Positions 23,841 through 36,400 of a stretch of 64,000 bases of DNA are shown here, piece after piece. This DNA is from Begonia masoniana. Taxonomy: Eukaryota; Streptophyta; Magnoliopsida; Cucurbitales; Begoniaceae. The stretch covers positions 3,276,375-3,340,374 of the forward strand of contig CM039502.1 in NCBI GenBank assembly GCA_022432975.1. Reading direction: 5' to 3'. The first letter of the stretch is position 1; the number at the start of each line of letters is the position of its first letter. Position numbers and translations under genes: made by a program. The notes under the pieces were generated by a model. It made no database searches. It was given only the letters and a program-made list of their open reading frames with translations, and was not told where the DNA came from.

Positions 23841-26800
23841 TATTGTTACGCCATGATGAAATCAAATGGTAGATTTAATAATACTTTTTCTAAATAATAA
23901 TAAAATCGAGCTATGAAATGTTCGGCGAACCAAATGCATCGATTTGAAAAAAATCTATCTTAGGTTCAACTCGGTCAGAATACCTCTTGCTATCAAATTG
24001 GTAAGTGATATCAAAAATAATCCAGCAAATATGCAGTTTCATAATACTTACAACGTGCATTTATGTCAAAACGTGTATGGAAAATAAACTATTTTGATTT
24101 GAACTTAGTAAGCAGTTTTAAAATTGGTTAGAATTATACAAATTTTGCTTAATTTATTTCGTTAAAATTTTATTAAACAGTGTTCATATCGTATTATCGT
24201 AACACAAATATTTCATCAAGATTTATACTCTCACTTAATTGTAAGAAATTATACGGATGAAGAAATAGTGAAATTGTAATGCTATGATTACTTTTTATTT
24301 TTATACTCTGTGATTTAACTCTTGATGTATCATTTATCACTCGGTATAATAATCAATAAATATTAAAAATATTTAAAATAAGACATTAATTACGGTAATT
24401 AATTATTGCTACGTCATAATAAAATTAAATGGTAGACGTAACAATACTTTTTCTAAAATAATAATAAAATTGAGCTATGAAATGTTCGGCGAATCAAATG
24501 CATCGATTATGAAAAAATCTGTCTTAGGTTCAACCCGATCCATATATACCTCTTGTTATCGAATATGGTAAGTGATATATAAAAAACTGTTGAGCAAATA
24601 TGCAATTTCATTAAAACCAAAACGTACATTTACGACAAAAATATGTATGAAAATTAACCATTTTGATTCGAACTTAGTAAACAGTTCTAAATTTGGTTGA
24701 AAACATAATTATTTACCAATTTCACTTAATTTGTGTCAGAAAATGTTGTCAAACACTTGTTCAAATCGTATTATCGTAACACAAATATTTCTTTATTAAG
24801 ATTTGTAGTCTCACTTAATTGTAAGAAATTATACGGATGAAGAAATAGTGAAATTGTAATGCTATGATTACTTTTTATTTTTATACTCTGTGATTTAACT
24901 CTTGATGTATCATTTATCACTCGGTATAATAATCAATAAATATTAAAAATATTTAAAATAAAACATTAATTATGGTAATTAATTATTGTTACGTCATGAT
25001 AAAATTAAATGGTAGACGTAACAATACTTTTTCTAAAATAATAATAAAATCGAGCTATGAAATGTTCGGCAAACCAAATGCATCGATTAGGAAAAAATCT
25101 GTCTTAGGTTCAACCCGATCCATATATACCTCTTGCTGTCGAATATGGTAAGTGATATATAAAAAACAGTTGAGCAAATATGAAATTTCATTAAAACCAA
25201 AACGTACATTTACGACAAAAATATGTATGAAAATAAACCATTTTGATTCGAACTTAGTAAACAATTCTAAATTTGGTTGAAAGCGTAATTATTTACCAAT
25301 TTCACTTAATTTGTGTCAGAAAATGTTGTCAAACACGTGTTCATATCGTATTATCGTAACAAAAATATTTATCTATCAAGATTTGTACTCTCACTTAATT
25401 GGAAGAAAGTGTACGGATGAAGAAATAGTGATACTGTAATGCTATGATTACATTTTATTTTTATTCTCTGGAATTTACCTCTTGATGTATCATTTATCAC
25501 TCGATATAATAATCAAAAATATTTAAAATAACACATTAATGATGGTAATTAATTTTTGTTACGTCACGATGAAATTAAATGGTAGAAGAAACATTACTTT
25601 TTCTAAAATAATAATAAAATCGAACTATGAAATGTTCGGCGAACCAAATGCATTGATTAGGAAAAAATCTATCTTAGGTTTAACTCGTTCCAGATATGTC
25701 TTTTGCTATCGAATACGGTAAATGATATCTAAAAAACAGTTGAACAAATATGCAGTTTCATTAATACTTAAAATGTGCATTTTTGTTAAAAACATGTATG
25801 AAAATAAACCATTTTTGTTTGAACTTAGTAAGCAGTTCTAAATTGGTGGAAAACATAATTATATATAAATTTCGCTTAATTTATGTCGTAAAATGTTATT
25901 AAACACTTGTTAATATCGTATTATCGTAAAAAAAAAATTTCTCTATCAAGATTTGTACTTTAACTTAATTGGAAGAAATTGTACGGACGAAAAAATAGTG
26001 AGATTATAATGCTATGATTATATTTTATTTTTATATTATAAGATTTACCTCTTGATGTATCATTTATCACTCGGTATAATATTAATGAAATATTACAAAT
26101 ATTTAAAATAACACATTAATTATAGTAATTAATTATTGTTACGTCATGATGAAATTAAATGGTAGACGTAACATTAATTTTTCTAAAATAATAATAAAAT
26201 CTAGGTATGAAATGTTCGGCAAACCAAATACATCGGTTGGGAAAAAATTTGTCTTAGGTTCAACCTGGTCCAGATATACCTCTTGCTATGGAATATGTTA
26301 AGTGATATCTAAAAAATAGTCGAGCAAATATGCAGTTTCATTAATACTTAAAACGTGCATTTATGTTAAAAACATGTATGAAAATAAAACATTTTGATTT
26401 GAACTTAGTAAGTAGTTCTAAATTTGGTTGAAAGCATAATTATAGACACATTTCACTTAATTTATGTCGTAAAAGGTTATTAAACACGTGTTCATATCGT
26501 ATTATCGTAACACAAATATTTCTCTATCAAGATTTGTAATCTCACTTAATTGAGAAAAATTGTATGGATTACCTTTTATCTTTATACTCTGAGATTTACC
26601 CCGTGATGCATCATTTGTCACTCGGTATAATAATCAAAAAATATTACAAATATTTAAAATAACAATTTAATTAAGATAATTTATTATTGTTACGTCAAGA
26701 TGAAATTAAATGGTAGACATAACATTATTTTTTCAAAAATAATAATAACATCGAGCAATGAAATGTTCGGCAAACCAATTGCATCGATTAGGAAAAAATT

Positions 26801-28123
26801 TGTCTTAGGTTCAACCCGGTCCATATATACCTCTTGCTATCGAATATGGTAAGTGATATCTACAAAATAGTCGAGCAAATATACAGTTTCATTAATACTT
26901 AAAACATGCATTTATATCAAAAATATGTATGAAAATAAACCATTTGGATTTGAACTTAGTAATCAACTCTAAATTTGGTTGAAATCATAATTATATACAA
27001 ATTTCACTTAATTTATGTCGTAAAATGTTATTAAACACGTGTTTATATCGTATTATCATAACACAAATATTTCTCCATCAAGATTTGTACTCACTTAATT
27101 CGAAAAAATTGTACGGATGAAGAAATAGTGAGATTGTAATGGTATGATTACCTTTTATTTTTATACTCTCGGATTTACTTTTGATGTACCATTTATCACT
27201 CGATATAATAATCAAGAAATATTACAAATATTTAATATAACACATTAATTACGTTAATTAATTATTGTTACGTCATGATAAAATCAAATGCTAGACGTAA
27301 TATTACTTTTTCTAAAAAAATAATAAAAGCGATCCATGAAATGTTCGACCAACCAAATGCATCCATTAGGAAAAAAAATCTGTCTTAGGTTCAACCCGAT
27401 CCAGATATACCTTTTGCTATAGATTATGGTAAGTGATATCTAAAAAACATTCGAACAAATATGAAGTTTTATTAATACTTAAAATGACATTTATGTCAAA
27501 AACATATATGAAAATAAATTATTTGGATTTGAACTTAGTAAGAAGTTCTAAATTGTGTTGAAAGCATAATTATATACAAATTTGCTTAATTTATGTTGTA
27601 AAATGTTATTAAACACGTGTTCATATCATATTATAGTAAATTAATTGTTTCTCTATCAAGATTTGTACTCTCACTTAATTGGAAGAAATTGTACGGATAA
27701 AGAAATAGTGAAAATGTAATACTATGATTACATTTTATTTTTATACTTTGGGATTTACCTCTTGATATATCATTTATCACTCGGTATTATAATCAAGAAA
27801 TATTACAAATATTTAAAATAACACATTAACTACGGTAATTAATTATTGTTACGTCAGGATGAAATTAAATAGTAGACGTAACATTACGTTTTTTAAAATA
27901 ATAATAAAATCAAGTTATGAAATGTTCGACAAACCAAATGCATCGATTAGGAAAAAATATTTCTTAGGTTCAACCCAGTCCAGATATACCTCTTGCTATC
28001 GAATATGGTAAGTGATATCTAAAAAATAATCCAGCAAATATGCAGCTTCATTAATACTTAAAACGTGCATTTATGTTAAAAACGTGTATGAAAATAAACT
28101 ATTTTGATTCGAACTTAGTAAGC

Positions 28124-30303
28124 TGTAACGCCCCGAGCTATCTGAACCCAGTTCATCACACCATGCCCATACATAACTAAAACTTTCAACCGTATTTTTT
28201 TTTAAAAAACTTGCAGCGGAAATCTTTTAAGTAAAAACAAAATTAGACAAAGCCATAAAAACAATGTTAACATAATCGTTGGAAATATTGAGAAGTAATC
28301 GGCCAATAGGAAATAGAAGTTTAAATTGAAATACTGGAGGTGTCACAGAGGTCAAACGGATCTGCCGATTAATAAAGTCAACGAAGAAGCAGAAACAGAA
28401 AATAGAAAGCTTATGCCGATGACGTCAGCCAAATGAAAAACAAAGGATATCTTTCGGTAGACTGCATCTACCGGTGACTAAACGACAAAATACCCTCTAC
28501 ATCTTCCGATGACGTCAGCCAGATGATTTCCTTCATCCAATCGACTTTGTTCTACATCCACTGGTGACTAAACGACAAGAGTATTCCTACACCTACCGAC
28601 GACGTCAGCACGCATCTGCCGATGAGATTACTGAGACATCATCCGATAGACTTAAACCTACACCTTCCGATTGAGTAGACTGCATACGCCGATTACTAAA
28701 CGACAAACTCCCTACTTATATCTTCTGATAGGCACATAACTATAACCCGACACCTACCGATAGACTTCATCTACCGATAGTGAACAAAACAACATCTTCC
28801 GATAAAACAAGCTACATGTACCGATCACTAAACGACATATTTCGTTCTATATCATCCGATGGCTTCCTCTGAAGACATCTTCCGATAGATAACAGAACAA
28901 CAATTCAACCTCTGCCGATAGACTTCATCTATCGATAGAGAACAAAACCATATCTCATCTACTCCTTGGTATACAAACACGACTCTAACTACAGAAAAAA
29001 ATTTACTCACTTCGCTGAAACCATTCAAAACATTTCAAACCATTACAATACTAAAAATCCAGTGAGTGCCTACATTAAATCCCAACAGAATACTATTAAC
29101 AGGAAAATCTCGATATTGTATTCAAAACATTGAAATCACTACTGTCATGAAAACTCAATATACTTAAATTGAAACACTGTCAACTAAACTTTTACACCAA
29201 CAGACATCAGTTAATCCGCCTCATCAGTATACCAGTTCGAGACAGAGAAGTGCTCCTCCAACCCCATCTATTCGTTAGTAAACTCAGAGAATTTACCTGC
29301 AGTATCCTCAACACCTACATCGCAAAACTCATCTATTAGCCTAATGCTAAGTAAGTAAAGCAATAATGAAATGATATGCTGAAACTTAAATCCTGAATAT
29401 GCAGTTTCTATTTTCTCATCTGAGTTGCACATCGTTTGTTTACTGATCAGATCCCTCGATTCCCTTGGGAGTGAGATCAGCTCTCCCAATGTCATACATC
29501 CTCTTCATCAGTTAAGGGGTGGATGAAGTCCCTTAATAGCTATTCTGATCCCTCAGTACCCTTGGAAGTGGGATCAGTTCTCCCAATGTCATAAATCCTC
29601 TTCATCAGTTAAGGGGTGGATTAGTTTCCTTAACCGCCAATGCGTTTAAATCTGTATTTGTCTTTCCATAATGATGCATGAAAGTTCATTTTCGTATTCT
29701 TTCAAAAACATGACGCATAACATACAGAAAATACTCAAACATACAAAAACCTATTGTTTTGTGATGTAGACCCGAGGGCACACACAATACTTCACTTACC
29801 TGGCTTCACCGAGAGTTCCTGGTGGTAGGATATTCCAAAAGCTGGCTCACCTAAAACATAAGCACAGCATTATTAAACTTCATTCTAAACATTAGGAAAT
29901 CTAAAGGGCTAGTTCTAAGGGTTCTGTTCTTCGCCATTCCCGATTCATCGCTAAACCCCAAATCTCATCCCTCACTCTCTGTACTTCCAAAATGCACACA
30001 TAGTCATCCACCAGTTATCTAGACACTAAAAACAGTAAGTAATCGAATCAAAACTCACCTTGGTTGGAGGGGAATCGCCTAGGGGAAATCCGTCGAGCTG
30101 AGAGGTAAAAAGAAATGAAACAGTGGCGGCTACTCACACGGGACTCTTCCTTAAATACGTTATCCACTATGTAAAAATTTTAATTACCATCATGCCCTCG
30201 CCTGAACATTTATTAACCTAATCAATAACTCCCCCAACCCTTCTCTAAAAGTACATCATAAATAATAAATTAAATTTTTGGTTCAATGGAACCGGGTGCT
30301 ACA
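28124..30303 (-). mobile_element. LTR-like insertion (solo LTR), 2.2 kb, family A
   Basis: It interrupts a satellite unit. Ends are TGTAACGCCCCG and CCGGGTGCTACA; flanks are TAAGC (28119-28123) and TAAGT (30304-30308), a 5-bp target duplication with one change. It shares internal blocks with 6280-8293, including the stretch near 29230-29340, the duplicated roughly 95-bp block at 29450-29630 and the terminal CCGGGTGnTACA. Its region 28380-28960 is packed with degenerate, mostly reverse-complemented ATCGGyAGATG words. No coding sequence seen. Confidence 0.75.
28380..28960. repeat. Degenerate CATCTnCCGAT word cluster within the LTR
   Basis: More than a dozen irregular copies of CATCTTCCGAT / CATCTACCGAT / CACCTACCGAT, several followed by ACTAAACGACA. 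It corresponds in position to the regular 60-bp minisatellite of the 6280-8293 element, so the two LTRs share a variable-repeat segment in different states of homogenisation. Confidence 0.7.
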
Positions 30304-30963
30304 TAAGTAGTTCTAAAATTGGTTGAATTATACAAATTTTGCTTAATTTAAGTTGTAAAATGTTATTAAATAAGTGTTCATATTGTATTATCGTAAGACA
30401 AATATTTTTTTATCAAGATTTGTAGTCTCACTTAATTGGAAGAAATTGTACGGATGAAGAAATAGTGAGATTGTAATGCTATGATTACCTTTCATTTTTA
30501 TACTATGAGATTTACCTCTTGATGTATCATTTATCACTCATTACAATAATCAATAAATATTACAAATATTTAAAATAACAAATTAATTACCGTAATTAAT
30601 TATTGTTACGTCATGATGAAATCAAATGGTAAATGTAATATTACTTTTTCTAAAATAATAATAAAATCAAGCTGTGAAATGTTTGGCGAACCAAATGCAT
30701 CGATTAGGAAAAAATCTGTTTTAAGTTAAATCCGGTCCAAATATATCTCTTGCTATCGAATATGGTAAGTGATATCTAAAAAATAGTCGAGCAAATATGG
30801 ACTTTCATTAATACCTAAAACGTGCATTTATGTCAAAAATATGTATGAAAATAAACCATTTTGATATGAACTTAGTAAGCAGTTCTAAATTTGGTTGAAA
30901 GCATAATTATAACAAATTTCGCTTAATTTATGTAGTAAAATGTTATTAAACATGTGTTTATAT

Positions 30964-32138
30964 CGTATTATCGTAACACAAATATTTCTGTATCAAGATT
31001 TGTTTTCACTTAATTGGAATAAATTGTATGGATGAATAAATAGTGAGACTGTAATGCTATGATTATCTTTTATTTTATACTCTGAGATTTACCTCTTGAT
31101 GTATCATTTATCACTCGATATAATAATCAAGAAAAATTACAAATATTTAAAATAACACATTAATTATAGTAATTAATTATTGTTACGTGATGATGAAATT
31201 ATATGGTAGACATAACATTATTTTTTCTAAAATAATAATAAAATCGAGCTATGAAATGTTCGGCGAACCAAATGCATCGATTAAGAAAAAATATTTCTTA
31301 GGTTCAATCCGGTCCAAATATACCTCTTGCTATCAAATATGATAAATGATATCTAAAGAACAATCGAGCAAATATGCAGTTTCATTAATACTTAAAATAT
31401 ACATTTCTGTAAAAAAAAAAAAAAAAAACATATATGAAAATAAACCATTTGGATTTGAACTTAGTAAGCAATTCTAAATTTGGTTGAAAGCATAATTATA
31501 TACAAATTTGCTTAATTTATATCGTAAAATACTATTAACACGTGTTCATATCGTATTATCGTAACACAAATATTTCTGTATCAAGATTTGTTTTCACTTA
31601 ATTGGAATAAATTGTATGGATGAATAAATAGTGAGACTGTAATGCTATGATTATCTTTTATTTTATACTCTGAGATTTACCTCTTGATGTATCATTTATC
31701 ACTCGATATAATAATCAAGAAAAATTACAAATATTTAAAATAACACATTAATTATAGTAATTAATTATTGTTACGTGATGATGAAATTATATGGTAGACA
31801 TAACATTATTTTTTCTAAAATAATAATAAAATCGAGCTATGAAATGTTCGGCGAACCAAATGCATCGATTAAGAAAAAATATTTCTTAGGTTCAATCCGG
31901 TCCAAATATACCTCTTGCTATCAAATATGATAAATGATATCTAAAGAACAATCGAGCAAATATGCAGTTTCATTAATACTTAAAATATACATTTCTGTAA
32001 AAAAAAAAAAAAAAACATATATGAAAATAAACCATTTGGATTTGAACTTAGTAAGCAATTCTAAATTTGGTTGAAAGCATAATTATATACAAATTTTGCT
32101 TAATTTATATCGTAAAATACTATTAAACACGTGTTCAT
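30964..32138. repeat. Recently duplicated satellite unit (588-bp period)
   Basis: Units 30964-31551 and 31552-32138 share private variants (GTTACGTGATG, TATTTCTTAGG, an A-run of 16-18) and differ by only a few single-base indels and substitutions. They are much closer to each other than to any other unit in the array. Confidence 0.85.
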
Positions 32139-33481
32139 ATCGTATTATCGTAACACAAATAGTTTTCTATCAAGATTTGTACCTTCACTTAATTGGAGGA
32201 AATTGTACGGAGGAAGAAATAGTGAGACTGTAATACTATGATTATCTTTTATTTTTATACTTTGGGATTTACCTTTGATGTATCATTTATCACTCGTTAT
32301 AATAATCACGAAATATTACAAATATTTAAAATAACACATTAATTACGCTAATTAATTATTGTTACATTATGATGAAATCAAATGGTAGACGTAACATTAC
32401 TTTTTCTAAAATAATAATAAAATCGAGCTATGAAACGTTCGACGAACCAAATGCATCGATTAGGAAAAAATATGTCTTAGGTTCAACCCGGTCCAGATAT
32501 ACCTATTGCTATCAAATATGGTAAGTGATATATAAAAAATAGTCTAGCAAATATGTAGTTTTATTAATACTTAAAACGTTCATTTATGTTAAAAACATGT
32601 ATGGAAATAAACAATTTGGATCTGAACTTAGTGAGCAGTTCTAAATTTGGTTGAAAGCATAATTATATACAAATTTGGCTTAATTTATGTTGTAAAATGT
32701 TATTAAACATGTGTTCGTATCGTATTATCGTAACACAAATATTTCTCTATCAAGATTTGTACTCTCACTTATACTCTTGGATTTACCTTTTGATGTATCA
32801 TTTATTACTTGGTAAAATAATCAAGAAATACTACAAATATTTAAAATAACACATTAATTATGTTAATTAATTATTGTTACGTCATAATGAAATCAAATGC
32901 TAGACTTAACATTATTTTGTCTAAAATAATAATAAAATCGAACTATGAAATGTTTGGCGAACCAAATGCATTGATTAGGAAAAAGTTTGTCTTAAGTTCA
33001 ACCCGGTCCAGATATACCTCTTGCTATCGAATATGGTAAGCAATATCTAAAAATCAGTCAAACAAATAGGTTGTTTCATTAATGATTAAAACGGTTTCGC
33101 ATTACCTTAAAAATTGTATTTTTCTTATTTTATATTATTAACTTATTTCGGTAGTTCACTAAATATTTAGTATAATAATAATTGATTGAAAATTTGTTCG
33201 AGCAGATTCTAATATTTTAATCTTTTTTGTTTTAGTTTTGACATATTTCTGTGGGAATAAAATCCAACAAATGTAATTTTGTATTTTAAAATTATTTGTT
33301 AAAAAATTATTATTAAAAATAAAAAATTAAAAATAAAAAATAAAATTCTGACAGGCTACGACCCTTGCATACTGCATAGATCACAACGTTTGACTATTAA
33401 AATAACCTCCTTTTGCAACTGCTTCTTTTGGTTTTTCTCAGATTAGACTGGTATTTTCTTGGCTTCAAAACACTCTCAGAA

Positions 33482-36400
33482 ATGGCGAAGGCGATCAGAT
33501 TGGATGATTTCGGAGTTTTACCAGACCCTTTGCTTTCAGTCATCGTCTCCTTTTTGCCTTTCAAAGAAGCAGCAAGAACCTCCATTTTGTCTAAGAAATG
33601 GCGTCCCGTTTGGCTCGCCACTGAAAACATCGAGTTTGACGAGTGTTTTTTTCTTAAACTCAATGAATCTGCAGAAAACAAAGAAATCCAACGAAGGGCC
33701 TTCATCGATTTCATGAAAAACTGGATTGCCAATTACCAACAGTCTACCATCGATAGACTTACGCTGAAATTCTCAGATCCTGAAAGGTTCATCGATGATT
33801 TAACAGCATGCATTAGATTTTCCATTGCACGTAAAGTGAAAAAGTTGGAGATTGATTTGTCAGACCCGACATGGGACGAAGAAGATGGCAATAATCATCC
33901 AGCATTACTTGACTTGCCTTCGGAAATTTATAAACATGAGATGTTAGAATCTCTAAGTATGTTTTCTTGCAATTTCAGAGTCTTTGAATCCGAAAAAATC
34001 TTCGGAAATCTCAAACACTTGTCGTTGGGTTGGATTGAACTGTCCCTCTGTTGCTTCAACAAAGTGATGACATACTGTGAAATGCTGGAGAGTCTAAGTT
34101 TGAAGAGATGCTGGAATCTGGGCTATCTTCAGATTATAGGACAAGATCTGAGGCTCAGAAGATTGGTGTTGGATAAGTGCAGTTTTCTGGAAGAAGCAAG
34201 TTTGGTGATTGAGGCTCCAAAATTAGGGTTTCTGAAGTATAGTGGGAGCGTGGGTGTGTTTGATCTGCAATTCTGCAGAGCTTTGGAAGAGGTTGATCTT
34301 GATTATGCATTTGAAGAGGAACACGATGAGGGTTTGAGTAATTTTATCTGTATGCTTCTTGATGATATTTATCGCGTTAGGACTCTCACTGTTTGCTCTT
34401 TCACGCTTCAGGTACCTCTCTCTTCTGGTTCTCTCTCTCTCTAACATGTTTTTTTTTTAACCATACCATGATTTATTTTTTATCTTTTGCAAGACATGCA
34501 CATGAAATAGAGTAGAGCAATCAGTAACTAAACTTCTTTTTACCCCAAACCATAATCTTACATGTATACTCTAATTGTACATTCTGATCTTACACTTTTA
34601 ACACGTTGTTAATTTATTGTTGGAATAGTTACGACAAATTGCCGAGATTTAATGTAGTCAATCTCTTAAGTTAGTAAATTAACATATAAACACTATGTCA
34701 TATTGTAGGTTTAAAATTTAAAGGGTTAAATGCAACATTACCATTTATTTCTAAACGCTTCTAGAGAATTAATAATTGCGCTTCTTGTACTCTTGTTAAA
34801 TTAATAATAAAACTACTCTAGATGTGCGTTATGTTGAGTTGCGGAGCCTACGCTGATTGAAGACCTTACGCATAGAAATTTGCGGATCGACCTATTTCAT
34901 TGAGTATATAAAAATGTATTTAAGATTTTTCGAATTGTTATAGAGAGCGTGAGAGGCAGAGACATGACTGTAACTTGTTCTTTTTCTTTGATCTTAGTGA
35001 AATCTGGTAGTGGCAAGTGGATGTAGCTCTCTTATTGAGAGTGAACCACTATAAATCTGTATATTCCTATTTTTCGAATTATTATTCGTTTCAAATCAGG
35101 TAGGATTATGTCGTTTTTTAATCATAACACCTTAGTTACTCTATTTTTGGAAAAAAAAAAAAACAAAGAGACTGACAGTTCGAGCGGGCAGTTTTACAAT
35201 CTATATGCCACGTGCCGGTACTTTCTTTTTCATTTATATACGAGTCTTAACATTCGATCGCAATTTGTTGGTCTTATAACGAGGTAGAATATTGATTGTA
35301 AATGTAGATTATTCCGAATGGAGATGAGCCCCTTGGACTTGCAGCACCCATAAATGTGCAACATTTGACAATGAAAGCTTTAATGCATCCAAATGAATTC
35401 TTTGGAATCAAATTCTTCCTCAAAAGCTGCCCCATGCTTGAGAAACTCACTATTCATCTTGGCCGTGGAAGAGTTCTCCCTGTAAGCATCATCTCCCTAC
35501 AACCTCTTATTCATCTTCTTATTTATTTATTTATTTATTTGTTTCTTGTTTGTTTGTGATTTGGTTCAATGGAATTTTAATCCTCCTTTGGATATTGCTT
35601 GTTAAAATCAACTAATTGATATTAGTTCTTAGTACTCGTGTGTTTACACTTGTTTGTTCTATGCATGCATCCGATGTTTTCAATAAAATCTCACTGATTT
35701 TATTATTAAAACCTGCATTAAATCCATCCAACGATTTCGAGTTTTCCAACTTGGAATCATTTTTTATAGGAATATATTAAAGTTCAACGAAACCAACAAA
35801 AAAAACTTACAATCAGTGTACCAAATAATTCATCAAAGAAGTCAATGCCCAAAAAAAATATTGGGTTTTACACAAGATAACATCATGATAATGCAATAAA
35901 TGAAATTGTGTGCATAAATGTAGACACAATAATAGAGTTGCACATATAATCCCAGAAGAAATAAAAAGCTCAAATAGGACAAGATGACAATGTCTCACTA
36001 ATGAAATGACTAAAAAAAGGAAATTAAACAATGAAGACTAGCTCAGTCCTGCTTATAGTAGCTTCACCTCATGTTGTCCAAGACTTGAAAAATAAGTAAG
36101 AATTTGGGATAAATTGGCATTACCCAAACAAGAATTTCAATTGCTATATATAGTGTTTTAAGTCAAGTTGTGTATCAAAGGTGTAAAACCAATATAAAAA
36201 ATTAGGTTTGACGAAACATCAATGACTACACGCATCGGTGTCACAGACGTACAAGGTAGAAAAAGATTATCAAGAAAGATTACAATGTAATAAACAACAA
36301 ATTTGATCAAGTTTAGAATTTTTCATTCAAGGACACGATCTTGTAATTTTTCCCATGACATGCTCATGTAACATGCCAATGCATACACAAACGTTGGTAC

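Larger units (their letters stand above)
16303..33100. repeat. Tandem satellite array, unit about 580 bp
   Basis: The landmark AAATGTTCGGCGAACCAAA recurs at 16734, 17306, about 20696, 22303, 23919, 24480, 25060, 25630, 26210, 26761, 27339, 27920, 30677, 31254, 31842, 32433 and 32948. Spacing between uninterrupted neighbours is typically 570-591 bp, with two shortened units (551 and 515 bp). That is about 17 head-to-tail units of moderate divergence. Each unit carries the palindrome TTAATTACnGTAATTAA, an inverted repeat GTTACGTC-N19-GACGTAAC and an ACACGTGT palindrome. No unit has a conserved open frame, so it is non-coding. Four LTR-type elements interrupt the array. The right border lies within about 33060-33110, some 400 bp before an F-box gene. 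Confidence 0.9.

Noticed and set aside
16303..33100. Array as a cluster of repeated genes or rDNA spacer
   Set aside because: Units are about 580 bp with stops in all frames and no rRNA-like sequence.
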